The notes: a model not told the origin generated them from the letters alone. Counted from the stretch's first letter, positions 52,568-62,781 are shown. The stretch: DNA of 64,000 nt from Alloyangia mangrovi (GCF_002300555.2 NZ_NTHN02000018.1:29515-93514), one strand, 5' to 3'. Program-made: numbers and translations.

Positions 52568-54349
52568 GTGTCCGACACACGTGCCAACAAACGATTCCGC
52601 TCGCAGGAGTGGTTCGACAACCCCAACAATCCCGGCATGACGGCGCTCTATGTCGAGCGCTATCAGAACCAGGAATACACCCGCGACGAGCTGCAGGCAG
52701 AGAAGCCGATCATCGGCATCGCCAACAGTGGCTCGGACATCGCGCCCTGCAACAAGATCCACGTCTTCCTGATGGACCGGATCAAGGCGGGCATCCGCGA
52801 GGCGGGCGGGATCCCGATGGAATTCCCGGTGCACCCGATCCAGGAGACCGGCAAGCGGCCCACCGCGGCGCTCGATCGGAACCTCAGCTACCTCGGTCTC
52901 GTCGAGGTGCTGCACGGCTACCCGCTCGATGGCGTGGTGCTGACCACCGGCTGCGACAAGACCACCCCCGCCATGCTGATGGGCGCGGCCACGGTCGACA
53001 TCCCGGCCATCGCGCTCAACGGCGGGCCGATGCTCGACGGCTGGTGGAAGGGCAAGCGCGCGGGCTCGGGCACCATCGTCTGGGAATCGCGCCGCCTGCT
53101 CTCCGAGGGCAAGATCGACTACGAGGAGTTCATGTCGCGGGTCTGCTCCTCGGCGCCCTCGCTGGGCCATTGCAACACCATGGGCACCGCCTCGACGATG
53201 AACGCGATGGCCGAGGCGCTCGGCATGTCGCTCACCGGCAACTCGGCAATCCCCGCGCCGTTCCGCGAGCGCATGGCCATGGCCTACCAGACCGGCAAGC
53301 GCATTGTGGAAATGGTCTACGAGGATCTCAAACCCTCGGACATCCTGACCCGCGAGGCTTTCGAGAACGCCATCGTCGTCAACGGCGCCATCGGCGGCTC
53401 GACCAATGCCCCGCCGCACCTGCAGGCGGTCGCCCGTCACGCCGGTGTGGAGCTGAACGTCAAGGACTGGGAGACCATCGGCTTCGACGTGCCGCTGCTG
53501 GTCAACATGCAGCCCGCCGGTGAATACCTCGGCGAGAGCTTCTTCCGCGCCGGCGGCGTGCCCGCGGTGATGGAGGAACTGCGCAAGGCCGGTCGCATCC
53601 ACGAGGGAGCGATGACCGCCACCGGCAAAACCATGGGCGAGAACGTCACCGGCCTCGGCAGCCAGGACACCGACGTGATCAAGACCTACGACGCGCCAAT
53701 GCGCACCAACGCCGGGTTCAAGGTGCTCTCGGGCAACCTCTTCGATTCGGCGCTGATGAAGACCTCGGTGATCTCCGAGGACTTCCAGAAGCGCTTCCTG
53801 TCGGAGCCGGGCAGGGAGGGCATCCTCGAGGCCCGCGCCATCGTCTTCGAGGGGCCGGAGGACTACCACGACCGGATCAACGATCCCGACCTGAAGATCG
53901 ACGAGCATTGCATCCTCTTTATCCGCAACGTCGGCTGCGTCGGTTACCCCGGCTCGGCCGAAGTGGTGAACATGCAGCCGCCGGATGCGCTGATCCGGCG
54001 GGGCATCAACCACATGCCGACGGTGGGGGATGGCCGCCAATCCGGCACCTCGGAAAGCCCCTCGATCCTCAACGCCTCACCCGAGGCGGTGGTCGGCGGC
54101 GGGCTCGCCTACCTGCAGACCGGTGACATGGTGCGGCTCGATCTCAACACCAGCACGATGAACGCGCTGGTCGAGGATGCCGAGTGGGAGAAGCGCAAGG
54201 CCGACTGGACCCCGCCCGAGATCGTCAACCAGACACCCTGGCAGGAGATCTACCGCAAGAACGTGGGACAGCTGTCCGACGGCGGCTGCCTCGAGCTGGC
54301 GACGGCCTACCAAAAGGTTGCCCGCAGCCTGCCCCGCGACAACCACTGA
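52568..54349 (+). CDS. IlvD/Edd-family sugar-acid dehydratase (arabinonate/xylonate type)
   Basis: 593 residues, the length of the aldonate branch and not of dihydroxyacid dehydratase. Iron-sulfur cysteines are C61 (IAPCNKIH), C129 (TTGCDKTTP) and C202 (LGHCNTMG), the same spacing as L-arabinonate dehydratase. It removes water from an aldonate to give a 2-keto-3-deoxy acid, needing Mg2+. GTG 52568 follows AAGGAGAGGAAG. Operator 3 lies upstream. The SDR at 54411 follows after a hairpin. The exact sugar (arabinonate, xylonate, galactonate or gluconate) cannot be read. Confidence 0.92.
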   Translation: MSDTRANKRFRSQEWFDNPNNPGMTALYVERYQNQEYTRDELQAEKPIIGIANSGSDIAPCNKIHVFLMDRIKAGIREAGGIPMEFPVHPIQETGKRPTAALDRNLSYLGLVEVLHGYPLDGVVLTTGCDKTTPAMLMGAATVDIPAIALNGGPMLDGWWKGKRAGSGTIVWESRRLLSEGKIDYEEFMSRVCSSAPSLGHCNTMGTASTMNAMAEALGMSLTGNSAIPAPFRERMAMAYQTGKRIVEMVYEDLKPSDILTREAFENAIVVNGAIGGSTNAPPHLQAVARHAGVELNVKDWETIGFDVPLLVNMQPAGEYLGESFFRAGGVPAVMEELRKAGRIHEGAMTATGKTMGENVTGLGSQDTDVIKTYDAPMRTNAGFKVLSGNLFDSALMKTSVISEDFQKRFLSEPGREGILEARAIVFEGPEDYHDRINDPDLKIDEHCILFIRNVGCVGYPGSAEVVNMQPPDALIRRGINHMPTVGDGRQSGTSESPSILNASPEAVVGGGLAYLQTGDMVRLDLNTSTMNALVEDAEWEKRKADWTPPEIVNQTPWQEIYRKNVGQLSDGGCLELATAYQKVARSLPRDNH

Positions 54350-54363
54350 CACGAACCTGTTCC

Positions 54364-54390
54364 GGCGCGGGCGCAGCAGGTGCCCGCGCC
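54364..54390 (+). other. intercistronic hairpin after the dehydratase gene
   Basis: GGCGCGGGC (54364-54372) pairs with GCCCGCGCC (54382-54390), loop of nine; GTTTCCC follows. Partial termination or mRNA protection before the SDR gene. Confidence 0.65.
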
Positions 54391-54410
54391 GTTTCCCTGG
54401 GAGAGATTTC

Positions 54411-55145
54411 ATGCAGAGCATCATCATCACCGGCGCCGGCTCCGGCATCGGCCGGCTGACCGCGAAGGCCTTCCTCGACGCGGGCTGGAAGGTCGGCCTC
54501 GTCGGCCGCCGCGAGGCGCCGCTGGAAGAGACCGCGGGGGGCAACCCCAATGCGCTGGTCCTGCCCTTCGACGTGGCTGATCCCGAGGCGGTGGAGGCCG
54601 GTTTCGACAAGGCCATGGCCGAGTGGGGCCGCCTCGACACGCTCTTCAACAACGCCGGTGTCGGTCTCAAGGGCGCGATGATCGACGAGATCCCGGCCGA
54701 GGAATGGCTCAAGCTCAGCTCGATCAACATCACCGGGATGTTCCTCTGCGCCCGCGCCGCCTTTGGCCGGATGCGCCGGCAGGACCCGCAGGGCGGACGG
54801 ATCATCAACAACGGCTCGGTCTCGGCGCATGTGCCGCGCTGGGGCTCGTCTCCCTACACCACCTCCAAGCACGCGGTCACCGGGCTGACCCGCTCGCTGT
54901 CGCTGGACGGGCGGGCCTTTAACATCGCCTGCGGGCAGATCGACATCGGCAACGCGCTGACCGACATGGCGCAGGCGATGACCCAGGGCGTACCGCAGGC
55001 CGATGGCTCGATCGCCGTCGAGCCGGTCATGGATGCGGCCCATGTGGCCAGCACGGTGATGCACATGGCGACGCTGCCGCTCGAGGCGAACGTCCAGTTC
55101 GTCACCGTCATGGCGCCCGGAATGCCCTACATCGGCCGCGGCTGA
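54411..55145 (+). CDS. SDR dehydrogenase
   Basis: 244 residues. TGAGSGIGRLTAKAFL cofactor loop, NNAGVGLKG, and YTTSK catalytic pair. The C-terminus (DGSIAVEPVMDAAHVASTVMHMATLPLEANVQFVTVMA) is seen in a subgroup of oxidoreductases close to sugar-acid genes. ATG follows GGGAGAGATT. It lies 61 bases after the dehydratase and probably oxidises its keto-deoxy product or another sugar acid. Confidence 0.87.
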   Translation: MQSIIITGAGSGIGRLTAKAFLDAGWKVGLVGRREAPLEETAGGNPNALVLPFDVADPEAVEAGFDKAMAEWGRLDTLFNNAGVGLKGAMIDEIPAEEWLKLSSINITGMFLCARAAFGRMRRQDPQGGRIINNGSVSAHVPRWGSSPYTTSKHAVTGLTRSLSLDGRAFNIACGQIDIGNALTDMAQAMTQGVPQADGSIAVEPVMDAAHVASTVMHMATLPLEANVQFVTVMAPGMPYIGRG

Positions 55146-55213
55146 GCGCCACGGAGGACCCCGGCGATTTACAATCGGCGGGGTCTGGCCTATCGGGGGG
55201 GCGCGACGACAGA

Positions 55214-56230
55214 ATGAGGCGGCCCCTGATGCCCAAGACGCTCGTGACCGGCGCAGCCGGTTTCATCGGTTTCCATCTTTGCAAACGCCTGCTTGCCGAG
55301 GGCCACGAGGTCGTCGGCCTCGACGCGGTGACGGATTACTACGACACGGCGCTGAAACGGGCGCGGCTGGCACTGCTCGAGGGCGAGGGCTTCAGCTTCG
55401 TCGAGGGCCGGGTCGAAACCGGCGGGCTGCTGCTGGGGCTCTTCGAGAATCATCGCTTCGACTATGTCTACCACCTCGCCGCGCAGGCGGGGGTGCGCCA
55501 TTCGATCGAGAAGCCGCGCGAGTATCTCGACAGCAATATCACCGGCACCTTCGAGCTGCTCGAGGCGGCACGGGCCTATCCCCCGAAGCACATGCTGATC
55601 GCCTCGACCTCCTCGGCCTACGGGTCGAACACCGAGATGCCCTATCTCGAGACGATGAAGACCGACCACCAGATGTCCTTCTACGCGGCGACGAAGAAGG
55701 CGACCGAGAGCATGGCGCACAGCTACGCGCATCTCTACGACCTGCCGACCACCATGTTCCGCTTCTTCACCGTCTATGGCCCCTGGGGCCGCCCGGACAT
55801 GGCGCTCTTCAAGTTCACCAAGGCCATTCTCGAAGGCGCGCCGATCGACGTCTACAACCACGGGCGGATGATGCGCGACTTCACCTTCGTCGATGATCTC
55901 GTCGCGGCGCTGCACCGGCTCGCCCCGGTCGCCCCGCAGCGCGGCGCGCCCGCCGGTCCCGAGGACAGCCTCTCGCCGGTCGCGCCCTGGCGGGTGGTGA
56001 ACATCGGCAACGGTAGCCCGGTGAAGCTCGGCGAGTTCATCGAGGCGATCGAGGCGGCGACCGGCCTTCCGGCCAAGCGCAATCTCTTGCCGATGCAGCC
56101 CGGCGACGTGCCGGCGACCTGGGCGGGCACGACGCTGCTGGCGCGCCTCGCGGGCGAGTCGCAATATACCCCGGTCGGCGAGGGCGTGCGCCGCTTCGTC
56201 GAGTGGTACCGCGAGTATTACGCCGTCTGA
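55214..56230 (+). CDS. UDP-glucuronate 4-epimerase-like NAD-dependent epimerase
   Basis: 338 residues. GAAGFIGFHLCKRLL NAD loop, TSSAYG serine motif, YAATKK catalytic Tyr/Lys, and YGPWGRPDMALFKF, a block diagnostic of UDP-glucuronate/UDP-galacturonate epimerases. It supplies UDP-galacturonate for polysaccharide, so it is probably not part of uronate breakdown. ATG 55214 and 55229 are both possible; neither has a strong ribosome site. A run of seven G lies just upstream (55195-55201). Followed by repeat copy E. Confidence 0.9.
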   Translation: MRRPLMPKTLVTGAAGFIGFHLCKRLLAEGHEVVGLDAVTDYYDTALKRARLALLEGEGFSFVEGRVETGGLLLGLFENHRFDYVYHLAAQAGVRHSIEKPREYLDSNITGTFELLEAARAYPPKHMLIASTSSAYGSNTEMPYLETMKTDHQMSFYAATKKATESMAHSYAHLYDLPTTMFRFFTVYGPWGRPDMALFKFTKAILEGAPIDVYNHGRMMRDFTFVDDLVAALHRLAPVAPQRGAPAGPEDSLSPVAPWRVVNIGNGSPVKLGEFIEAIEAATGLPAKRNLLPMQPGDVPATWAGTTLLARLAGESQYTPVGEGVRRFVEWYREYYAV

Positions 56231-56245
56231 GGCGCGCCTGCAGGC

Positions 56246-56303
56246 TTTCTTCTAGGCGAAAGTATCCCCGGGGGTGCCCGTAGGGCGGGGGCAGCGCCCC
56301 CCC
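56246..56303. repeat. dispersed intergenic element, copy E
   Basis: Core TTTCTTCTAGGC then AAGTATCCCCGGGGG (56246-56274), followed by GGGGGC/GCCCCC near 56287-56303. In the convergent gap between the epimerase and DMT genes. Confidence 0.78.
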
Positions 56304-56320
56304 TCTTTTTTGCGCGGCGC

Positions 56321-57230
56321 TCAGAGCCTTGGCGGGATCTTCGAATGGGGCACCCCTCGCTGCCGTTCGCGGTGCCAGATATAGAGCCCCGCGCCGATGA
56401 TGATCATCGCGCCGATCAGCGTCCAGATCGTCGGCCATGTGCCGAAGACCAGCAGCCCGGCCGCCGCCGCGCTCATCAGCTGAAGGTAGACCATGGGCGC
56501 CAGCACCGAGGCCCCGGCGTAGCGGTGCGCCGCGGTGGCGAGCAGATGCGCCACCGCCCCGAAGACGCCGATCACCGCCAGCATGGCGCCGGTGCCGGCG
56601 CTCTCGGGGGCCTGCCAGTCCGGCAGAACGACGGGCGCCAGCAGCAGCGTCGGCAACGCCCCGCCCCAGACCTGCGAGGTGGCGTTGCTCTCGATCCCGG
56701 CGAGTTGCCGGGTCAGGATGAAGTAGACCGCCGCGCAGCAGAGCGCGCCCATCGACAGCAGCATGGCGGGATGGAAGTCCGCCCCCCCAGGGCTGCATCA
56801 CCACCAGCACGCCCAGGAAACCGACGCAGACTGCGCCGATGCGGTGCGGGCCGACCTTTTCGCCGAGCAGGGGGATCGCCAGCAGGGTCACCACGATCGG
56901 CCCGGCGAACATGATCGTCGTGGTCACGGTGATCGGCAGGTAGGCCAGCGCGAGGAAGTTGAGCATGGTGCTGCCGAAGAGTCCGGCGGCGCGGATGGTC
57001 TGCTTCCAGGGGTGCGCGGTGCGCAGCAGCGAGACCCCCTCGCGCGGCAGGAAGGTCAGCAGCACCAGCACAAGGTGGCCGGCATAGCGGCACCAGACCA
57101 CCTGCAGCGCCGGAATGCCGTGCTGCAGCAGCCATTTGGCCGATGTGTCGATGCAGGTGAAGCCGATGACGGCCAGCGCCATCAGCATCAGGCCGAAACC
57201 CGTCCGGTCTTCGCGGGGAGCAATCGACAT
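56321..57230 (-). pseudogene. EamA/DMT transporter, frame broken at a run of seven C
   Basis: The first half (MSIAPREDRTGFGLMLMALAVIGFTCIDTSAKWLL..., ATG 57230) is in frame to VVMQPWGG; the second half (from about MLLSMGALCCAAVYFIL to the stop at 56321) is in another frame. The break is at 56783-56789, seven C on the plus strand. With six it gives a normal 302-residue, ten-helix EamA protein. Its sequence context CGCCCCCCCAG equals that at 35514. Substrate unknown. The gene lies downstream of uxaA on the same strand and may be the last gene of the TRAP-uxaA operon. Confidence 0.83.
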
Positions 57231-57484
57231 GGCTCAGCGCGTCCGCGCCGGAAGGAGGGACATGAGCTGGGCCTTTCAGTTGCTTGCAGAGGGGAAGGTC
57301 ATTCGCGGCACCATGTGCGCAGGTGTGCCGCCGCACAAGGCAGCGGCACCCGAATTGCGTGCACAGCCGGGCCTGCGGGATTGCACGTCCGTCGGGCGCG
57401 CCGATGCGCGGCGGAGAGGGGCGGGCCGGGTTTGGCTGTGGCTCACGTCGCTCTCCCCAGTGCCGCGGCGGGCGCGCCGGCGGA

Positions 57485-58975
57485 TCACATCACCGCGCCG
57501 ACCTGCCAGGGGACGAACTCGTAGTCGCCGAGCCCCAGCGCCTCGGATTTGCTCTGCTCGCCCGAGGCCATGCGCAGCCACATCTCGTAGATCTCGCGGC
57601 CCACTTCCTCGACCGTCGCGCCCTCGGTGAGGATGCGCCCGGCGTTGACGTCCATGTCCTCGGTCTGGCGCTGGTAGAGCTCGTTGTTCGAGGCGACTTT
57701 CATCGACGGGCTGGGCTTGGCGCCGAAGGCCGAGCCGCGGCCGGTGGTGAAGCACACGAGGTTGCAGCCCGAGGCGATCTGCCCGGTCACCGAGGCCGGA
57801 TCGTAGCCGGGGCTGTCCATGAAGGTGAAGCCCTTCGCGGTGACCTGCTCGGCATACTTGTAGACGCCGTTGAGCGGCGTGGTGCCGCCCTTGGCCGCCG
57901 CGCCCAGGGATTTCTCGAGGATGGTGGTCAGCCCACCCTTCTTGTTGCCGGGCGAGGGGTTGTTGTCCATCGAGCCGTGGTTGCGCGCGGTGTACTCCTC
58001 CCACCAGTGGATGAGGTCGATCAGCTTGTGGCCGATCTCGGGAGTTGCGGCGCGGGCGGTGAGCAGGTGCTCGGCGCCGTAGATCTCGGGCGTCTCGGCC
58101 AGCACCCCGGTGCCGCCCTGCGCGACCAGCAGGTCGCAGGCATAGCCGACAGCGGGGTTGGCGGTGATCCCGGACCAGGCGTCCGAGCCGCCGCATTGCA
58201 GGGCGACCATCAGCTCCGAGGCGGGGCAGGGGGTGCGGGTGGCCTTGTTGATCTCGGGCAGCATCTTCTCGACCTGCGCGATGCCGTGCTCGACGGTCTT
58301 CCTGAGCCCGCCTTCGTCCTGGATGTTCATCTTCTGGAAGAGCGGGCCGGGCTCCAGCCCATAGGCCTGAACCAGCCAGTCGATCTGCATCACCTCGCAG
58401 CCGAGGCCCGCCATCAGCACGCCGCCGATGTTGGGGTTGCGCGCGTAGCCCCACAGCACCCGCTGCAGGAACTCGAAGCCGGTGCCGTCGCCGCCCATGG
58501 CACAGCCGGTGCCGTGCACGAAGGCGACAACGCCGTCGACATTGGGATAGGCGGCCATCTTCTCGGGGGTGAAGTGCTGGGCGATCATTCGCGCGGCGGT
58601 GGCCGAGCAGTTCACCGAGGTCAGGATCGCAAGGTAGTTGCGGGTGCCAACGCGCCCTGTGGAGCGGCGGTACCCCATGAAGGTGTCGGGCGTCTCGACC
58701 GGCGGCACCGGGCGCAGGTTGGTGCCGAATTCGTACTCGGCCTCGACGTTGCGGAACTCGAGGTTGTGGGTGTGGATGTGCGCGCCGGCCGAGATGTCCT
58801 CGGCGGCATAGCCGATGATCTGGGCGTATTTGCGCACCGCGGCGCCCTTCGCGATGTCGGTGGTGGCCATCTTGTGGCCGCGCGGGATCAGCGTGGTCGC
58901 GCCCTCGTCGCCCACCTCCAGCGGGACGACTGCGGTGACGACATTGTCATGTTCGGAGAGGCGGACGGTTTTCAT
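57485..58975 (-). CDS. uxaA: altronate dehydratase
   Basis: 496 residues, the E. coli UxaA length. N-terminal SAF domain (MKTVRLSEHDNVVTAV ... GHKMATTD, about 1-80), then the UxaA catalytic domain with GYRRSTGRVGTRNYLAI, HGTGCAMGG, ALQCGGSDAWSGITANPA and GCNLVCFTTGRGSAFG, which supply the metal-binding residues. It dehydrates D-altronate to 2-keto-3-deoxygluconate, the substrate of KdgK. A galactarate-dehydratase role is a lesser alternative. It lies 159 bases after the TRAP large permease on the same strand. ATG 58975 is set by homology. Confidence 0.92.
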   Translation of the reverse strand: MKTVRLSEHDNVVTAVVPLEVGDEGATTLIPRGHKMATTDIAKGAAVRKYAQIIGYAAEDISAGAHIHTHNLEFRNVEAEYEFGTNLRPVPPVETPDTFMGYRRSTGRVGTRNYLAILTSVNCSATAARMIAQHFTPEKMAAYPNVDGVVAFVHGTGCAMGGDGTGFEFLQRVLWGYARNPNIGGVLMAGLGCEVMQIDWLVQAYGLEPGPLFQKMNIQDEGGLRKTVEHGIAQVEKMLPEINKATRTPCPASELMVALQCGGSDAWSGITANPAVGYACDLLVAQGGTGVLAETPEIYGAEHLLTARAATPEIGHKLIDLIHWWEEYTARNHGSMDNNPSPGNKKGGLTTILEKSLGAAAKGGTTPLNGVYKYAEQVTAKGFTFMDSPGYDPASVTGQIASGCNLVCFTTGRGSAFGAKPSPSMKVASNNELYQRQTEDMDVNAGRILTEGATVEEVGREIYEMWLRMASGEQSKSEALGLGDYEFVPWQVGAVM

Positions 58976-59100
58976 CTTGGCGTGGGCTCCATGGAGCGGC
59001 TGGGGATATCTCCGCCATAGGCGCGGCGTGCGGGAGCCGGCGGCGCTCGGACGGGGATCGGTGGGGGAACTTTCTGCCTCCGGCGACGGAGGGTCAAGCA

Positions 59101-59124
59101 AGGGGGCGGCGCGCACCGCCCCCT
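59101..59124 (-). other. hairpin between dctM and uxaA
   Basis: AGGGGGCGG (59101-59109) pairs with CCGCCCCCT (59116-59124) over six bases. No U-run; probably mRNA-stabilising or partly terminating. Confidence 0.65.
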
Positions 59125-59134
59125 CGGGATCGCG

Positions 59135-60730
59135 TTACAGGAACAGCGTGACGATCGGCGGCCAGGCCAGCAGCACCAGCAGGGCCAGCAGCTGCAGCCC
59201 GATGAAGGGCAGGAAGCCGCGGAAGATGTCGGTCAGCGAGATATGCGCCGGGGCGACGGACTTCAGGTAGAAGGCGGCGGGGCCGAAGGGCGGCGACAGG
59301 AAGCTGACCTGCATGTTCATGCAGAAGACCACGCCGAACCAGATGGCGATATAGTTGCTGTCGACATGGCCGAGCCAGCCGATCTCCTCGGCGGGCAGGC
59401 GCAGCACGATCGGCAGGAACACCGGCATGATCAGCAGCACGATGCCGACCCAGTCCATGAACATCCCCATGATGAGGAAGATGAACATCATCACAAGGAT
59501 GATTCCCATGGTGGGCAGGTCCGAGCCGACAATCATGTTGGCCACGTAGGTCGGGCCGCCCGCCAGCGTGTAGGCCGCCGCGAGGGCTGCCGCGCCGATG
59601 GTCACCCAGATGATCGTGCCGGTTGACTTGAGCGTGCGCATGACCGCGTCCCAGACCACCTCGAAGCTCATCTCGCGGCGGATGAGGCCGATGACGAAGA
59701 CCGCCACCACGCCCATGCCCGCGGCCTCGGTGATGCCGGTGATGCCGCCGTAGATCGAGCCGAGGACGACGCCGATCACGATGGTCGGGGCGATCAGGCC
59801 CTTGCCCATCTCCCAGCCGATGGCGGTGCGCTCGCGGCCGACGACGAAGAAGACCACGATGGCGAAGATCACCAGCGCGCCGACCAGCCAGGGAATGTCC
59901 GCGACCATGCCGAGCGGGATCGGGTCCACGCCCTCGGTCACCACGTTGGCGCCGGTCACCGTGAAGAACAGCGCGCGCAAGGTGAGCGCCGCCACGATCC
60001 ACATGCCGAAGCGCGAGATGAAGCCGAGGAACATGAGGGCCTTCTCGCCGCCCGCGGGGGCATCCGGGTCTGCCGGGGGCAGGGGAGCCTCGTCGGGGTT
60101 CATCCGGGTGCGGATGAAGATGTAGATCATGAAGAAAGAGGCCAGCATGAAGCCCGGCAGGAAGGATGCCGTGAACAGCGCCTTGATCGAGGTCTCGGTG
60201 ACCAGCCCGTAGAAGATCAGCACGATCGACGGCGGGATCATCGTGCCGAGCGAGCCCGAGGCGCAGATGGTGCCGATGGCGAGGTTCTGGTTGTAGCCGA
60301 GGCGCAGCATCTGCGGCAGGGCGATGAGGCCCAGCAGCACGACCTCGCCGCCGATGATCCCCGACATGGCGGCCATGATGACGGCCATGATCGAGGTCAC
60401 GAAGGCGATGCCGCCTCGGGTGCGCGACAGCCACACGTTGAGCGAGCTGTACATGTCCCGCGCGATGCCGGAGCGTTCCAATAGCGAGGCCATGAAGATG
60501 AATAGTGGCACCGATATGAGAACGTAGTTCACCATCTGCCGGTAGACCGCCTGGCCGAGCACCGCGAAGGGTCCCATGCCGAAGCGCCCGAACAGCAGGT
60601 CGGGGCCGAATTTCATCACCAGTGTCGCAACTGCCAGGAAGGCGGAGGCGAAGCCCAGGGGCATGCCGATCGCCAGCAGGGCGAACATCCCCAGCAGCAG
60701 GATCAGGCTGAGTGTGCCGATATCCACCAT
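59135..60730 (-). CDS. dctM: TRAP transporter large permease (DctM family, FcbT3-like)
   Basis: 531 residues with many helices; longer than the usual 425-residue DctM, as in the mannitol/chloroaromatic (FcbT) branch. GIPLGFASAF-type start (MFALLAIGMPLGFASAFLA), GGEVVLLGLIALPQM and GSLGTMIPPSIVLIFYG are DctM blocks. It couples Na+ flow to uptake of the acid held by DctP. Six bases follow the dctQ stop. Confidence 0.93.
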   Translation of the reverse strand: MVDIGTLSLILLLGMFALLAIGMPLGFASAFLAVATLVMKFGPDLLFGRFGMGPFAVLGQAVYRQMVNYVLISVPLFIFMASLLERSGIARDMYSSLNVWLSRTRGGIAFVTSIMAVIMAAMSGIIGGEVVLLGLIALPQMLRLGYNQNLAIGTICASGSLGTMIPPSIVLIFYGLVTETSIKALFTASFLPGFMLASFFMIYIFIRTRMNPDEAPLPPADPDAPAGGEKALMFLGFISRFGMWIVAALTLRALFFTVTGANVVTEGVDPIPLGMVADIPWLVGALVIFAIVVFFVVGRERTAIGWEMGKGLIAPTIVIGVVLGSIYGGITGITEAAGMGVVAVFVIGLIRREMSFEVVWDAVMRTLKSTGTIIWVTIGAAALAAAYTLAGGPTYVANMIVGSDLPTMGIILVMMFIFLIMGMFMDWVGIVLLIMPVFLPIVLRLPAEEIGWLGHVDSNYIAIWFGVVFCMNMQVSFLSPPFGPAAFYLKSVAPAHISLTDIFRGFLPFIGLQLLALLVLLAWPPIVTLFL

Positions 60731-60736
60731 GTTACG

Positions 60737-61543
60737 TCAGTCCTCCAGCGTGCGACGGATATTCTCGATCTCGACTTCGTCGATCTCGTCCGCGGGCGAA
60801 TGGTGTTCGGGGGCCTTGTTCCAGTCGGCGATGAGGTTGGACAGCGCCTGCAGGGCCACGAGGCCGATGATGATGATGAGCCCGATCTTGAGCGTTGCCG
60901 GCAGGGGCGGATCCCAGGCGGTACCGAAGGTCTCCATCCGGCCGAGCTTCTGCATGGCCTCGTTGTAGCCGCCCCAGAGCAGGCAGAAGAAGAACACCCA
61001 GATCAGCGAGACCGAGATGACGTCGGCCAGCTTCTGCATCCAGCGCGGGAACATGTCGTAGATGATGTAGATGCGGATGTGGCTCCGCTGCTGCATGGCG
61101 TAGAGCCCGGCGAGCAGGAACACGAAGGACGCGATCCACAGCGACAGCTCGTTGGCCCAGAGCGTGGGCTTCTCGAAGACGTAGCGGGCCACGACCTCGT
61201 AGAACATGACGATCACGATGGCGACGATGCCGATCATCGACAGGCGCGAGAGTACCAGCGACAGGATGTCGAGCGGGCCGGTAGGCGCGATCTCGATCGA
61301 ACCGCGGCGGTCGGACAGGTAGATCGAGCCGAAGATCAGGGCGGCGAAGAGCGCCCAGAGCATGACCGACACCAGCGGCCGGCCCTCGGGGCGGAGCATT
61401 TCGTACATGCCGATCGGCTCTGCCGAGACGAACTGGCCGAGCACGAGCCAGGCGAAGACGGCCAGCGCCAGCCCGGTGCTGGCCATCGCCAGCAGGCGAA
61501 CCGGTCCGCGCAGTGCGCCGAGCCAGAGGCTTTCATTGGACAT
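60737..61543 (-). CDS. dctQ: TRAP transporter small permease (DctQ family)
   Basis: 268 residues, about 100 more than standard DctQ because of an N-terminal extension with two helices (LLAMASTGLALAVFAWLVL; VSVMLWALFAALIFGSIYL). The DctQ core is EVVARYVFEKPTLWANELSLW. Tightly spaced before dctM. Partner of the DctM channel. Confidence 0.9.
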   Translation of the reverse strand: MSNESLWLGALRGPVRLLAMASTGLALAVFAWLVLGQFVSAEPIGMYEMLRPEGRPLVSVMLWALFAALIFGSIYLSDRRGSIEIAPTGPLDILSLVLSRLSMIGIVAIVIVMFYEVVARYVFEKPTLWANELSLWIASFVFLLAGLYAMQQRSHIRIYIIYDMFPRWMQKLADVISVSLIWVFFFCLLWGGYNEAMQKLGRMETFGTAWDPPLPATLKIGLIIIIGLVALQALSNLIADWNKAPEHHSPADEIDEVEIENIRRTLED

Positions 61544-61588
61544 TGGGTTAACCCTTTCGGAGGAGTCACAGGGTTCGTGAGACAGGAA

Positions 61589-61614
61589 CGGCGGGCCCGC
61601 AGATGGGCCCGCCG
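61589..61614 (-). other. intercistronic hairpin after dctP
   Basis: CGGCGGGCCC (61589-61598) pairs with GGGCCCGCCG (61605-61614), loop GCAGAT. Same position as the hairpin after the ABC binding-protein gene at 10705: directly after the binding-protein gene, before the membrane partner. Confidence 0.75.
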
Positions 61615-61646
61615 CATGGCCTTTTCAGGTCAGACGCGGGCGCGCC

Positions 61647-62666
61647 TTATTCCGACGACAGCAGGCCGAGCTGGCCCAGGTATGCCTTGTGGCTCTCGAC
61701 GAGCGCCTTGGCTTCGGGCGACTTCTCGGCCCAGACGTCCCAGGCGGCCTGTGCGGCCTGGCGGAAGGTGGCGCGATCTTCGGCCGTCCAGTTGTGCAGG
61801 GTGACGCCGGCCTCGGTCAGGCGGGCAGCCGCCTCGTTGTTGGCCTTCTCGAAATAGAGCGCCGAGCGCAGCGCCAGCTTCTCCATCGCGGTTTCGATGA
61901 TGCGCTGGTTCTGCTCCGACAGGCCGTCCCAGACCGTCTTGTTGCAAGCCAGGTGGTCCGACGGCATCGAGTGGAAGCCGGGGTAGGTGGCATGCTTGGC
62001 GAGATCGAAGAGGCCGATGGACTCGTCGTTCGCGAGCCCCGAGTAGTCGGTGCCCTCGATGATGCCGGTTTCCATCGCGGTGAAGACCTCGGTGAAGTCC
62101 ATCACGATCGGCGAGGCGCCGAGGTTCGCGAAGATCTCGGTCTCCATCCCCGGGGGCGAACGGAATTTCCAGTCCTTCAGGTCTTCGGGGCCAGCGATCG
62201 GGGTCGAGGAGACCAGCGATTCCTGACCGTAGACCCACCAGCCGATCAGCTGCATGCCGAACTCGTTGTAGAGCTCCTGCGCCTGCTCGAGCCCGCCGCC
62301 GTAGTAGAGCCACGAGAGCTGCTGATAGGGGGTGTCATAGCCGCCCATGATGTCGCCGACGAACTGGAAGCCGGCGTTCTTGCCGGTCTGGTAGGCACCG
62401 CCGGTCATGTCGCAGTCGAGAATGCCGTTGGCGGCCGCGTCGAAGGTCTCGACAGTGGCCACGACCGAGGAGGCGTAGAACATCTCGATGTCGATGGCGC
62501 CGCCGGACATCGTCTCCACGTCCTGGACGAATTCCGCGGCAAGTTTGCCCGAGGTCTGCTCGGGGTTGTAATGCGTCTGGATGCGCAGGGTCACGTCCTG
62601 GGCCAGCGCCGGGCCGGCAAGAACCGTGGCCGCTGTCGCAGCCTTCAGCAGGGTTTTGATCTTCAT
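61647..62666 (-). CDS. dctP: TRAP transporter substrate-binding protein (DctP family, FcbT1-like)
   Basis: 339 residues. Signal peptide MKIKTLLKAATAATVLAGPALA. The fold shows the conserved carboxylate-binding arginine block KDWKFRSPPGMETEIF and GGAYQTGK. YQQLSWLYYGGG and WDGLSEQNQRIIE are typical of the FcbT1/TakP branch. It binds an organic acid, and context suggests a uronate or aldonate. ATG 62666 follows GGGAGGAAG. Two GntR-type operators lie in the 262-base gap to the divergent regulator gene. Confidence 0.92.
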   Translation of the reverse strand: MKIKTLLKAATAATVLAGPALAQDVTLRIQTHYNPEQTSGKLAAEFVQDVETMSGGAIDIEMFYASSVVATVETFDAAANGILDCDMTGGAYQTGKNAGFQFVGDIMGGYDTPYQQLSWLYYGGGLEQAQELYNEFGMQLIGWWVYGQESLVSSTPIAGPEDLKDWKFRSPPGMETEIFANLGASPIVMDFTEVFTAMETGIIEGTDYSGLANDESIGLFDLAKHATYPGFHSMPSDHLACNKTVWDGLSEQNQRIIETAMEKLALRSALYFEKANNEAAARLTEAGVTLHNWTAEDRATFRQAAQAAWDVWAEKSPEAKALVESHKAYLGQLGLLSSE

Positions 62667-62724
62667 GTCTTCCTCCCAGAAGTTTGGGGTTTTCCCCCGG
62701 TTGCGGCGCTCCCTCACAGCGCCG

Positions 62725-62738
62725 GATGGTATACCATC
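62725..62738. promoter_or_regulatory. GntR-type operator 4, dctP/gntR divergent gap
   Basis: GATGGTATACCATC, 14-base perfect palindrome, 59 bases upstream of dctP. Confidence 0.82.
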
Positions 62739-62781
62739 TGGAATCGAGGCTACCTCAGGGTGGGATCGACAATCAACAATT

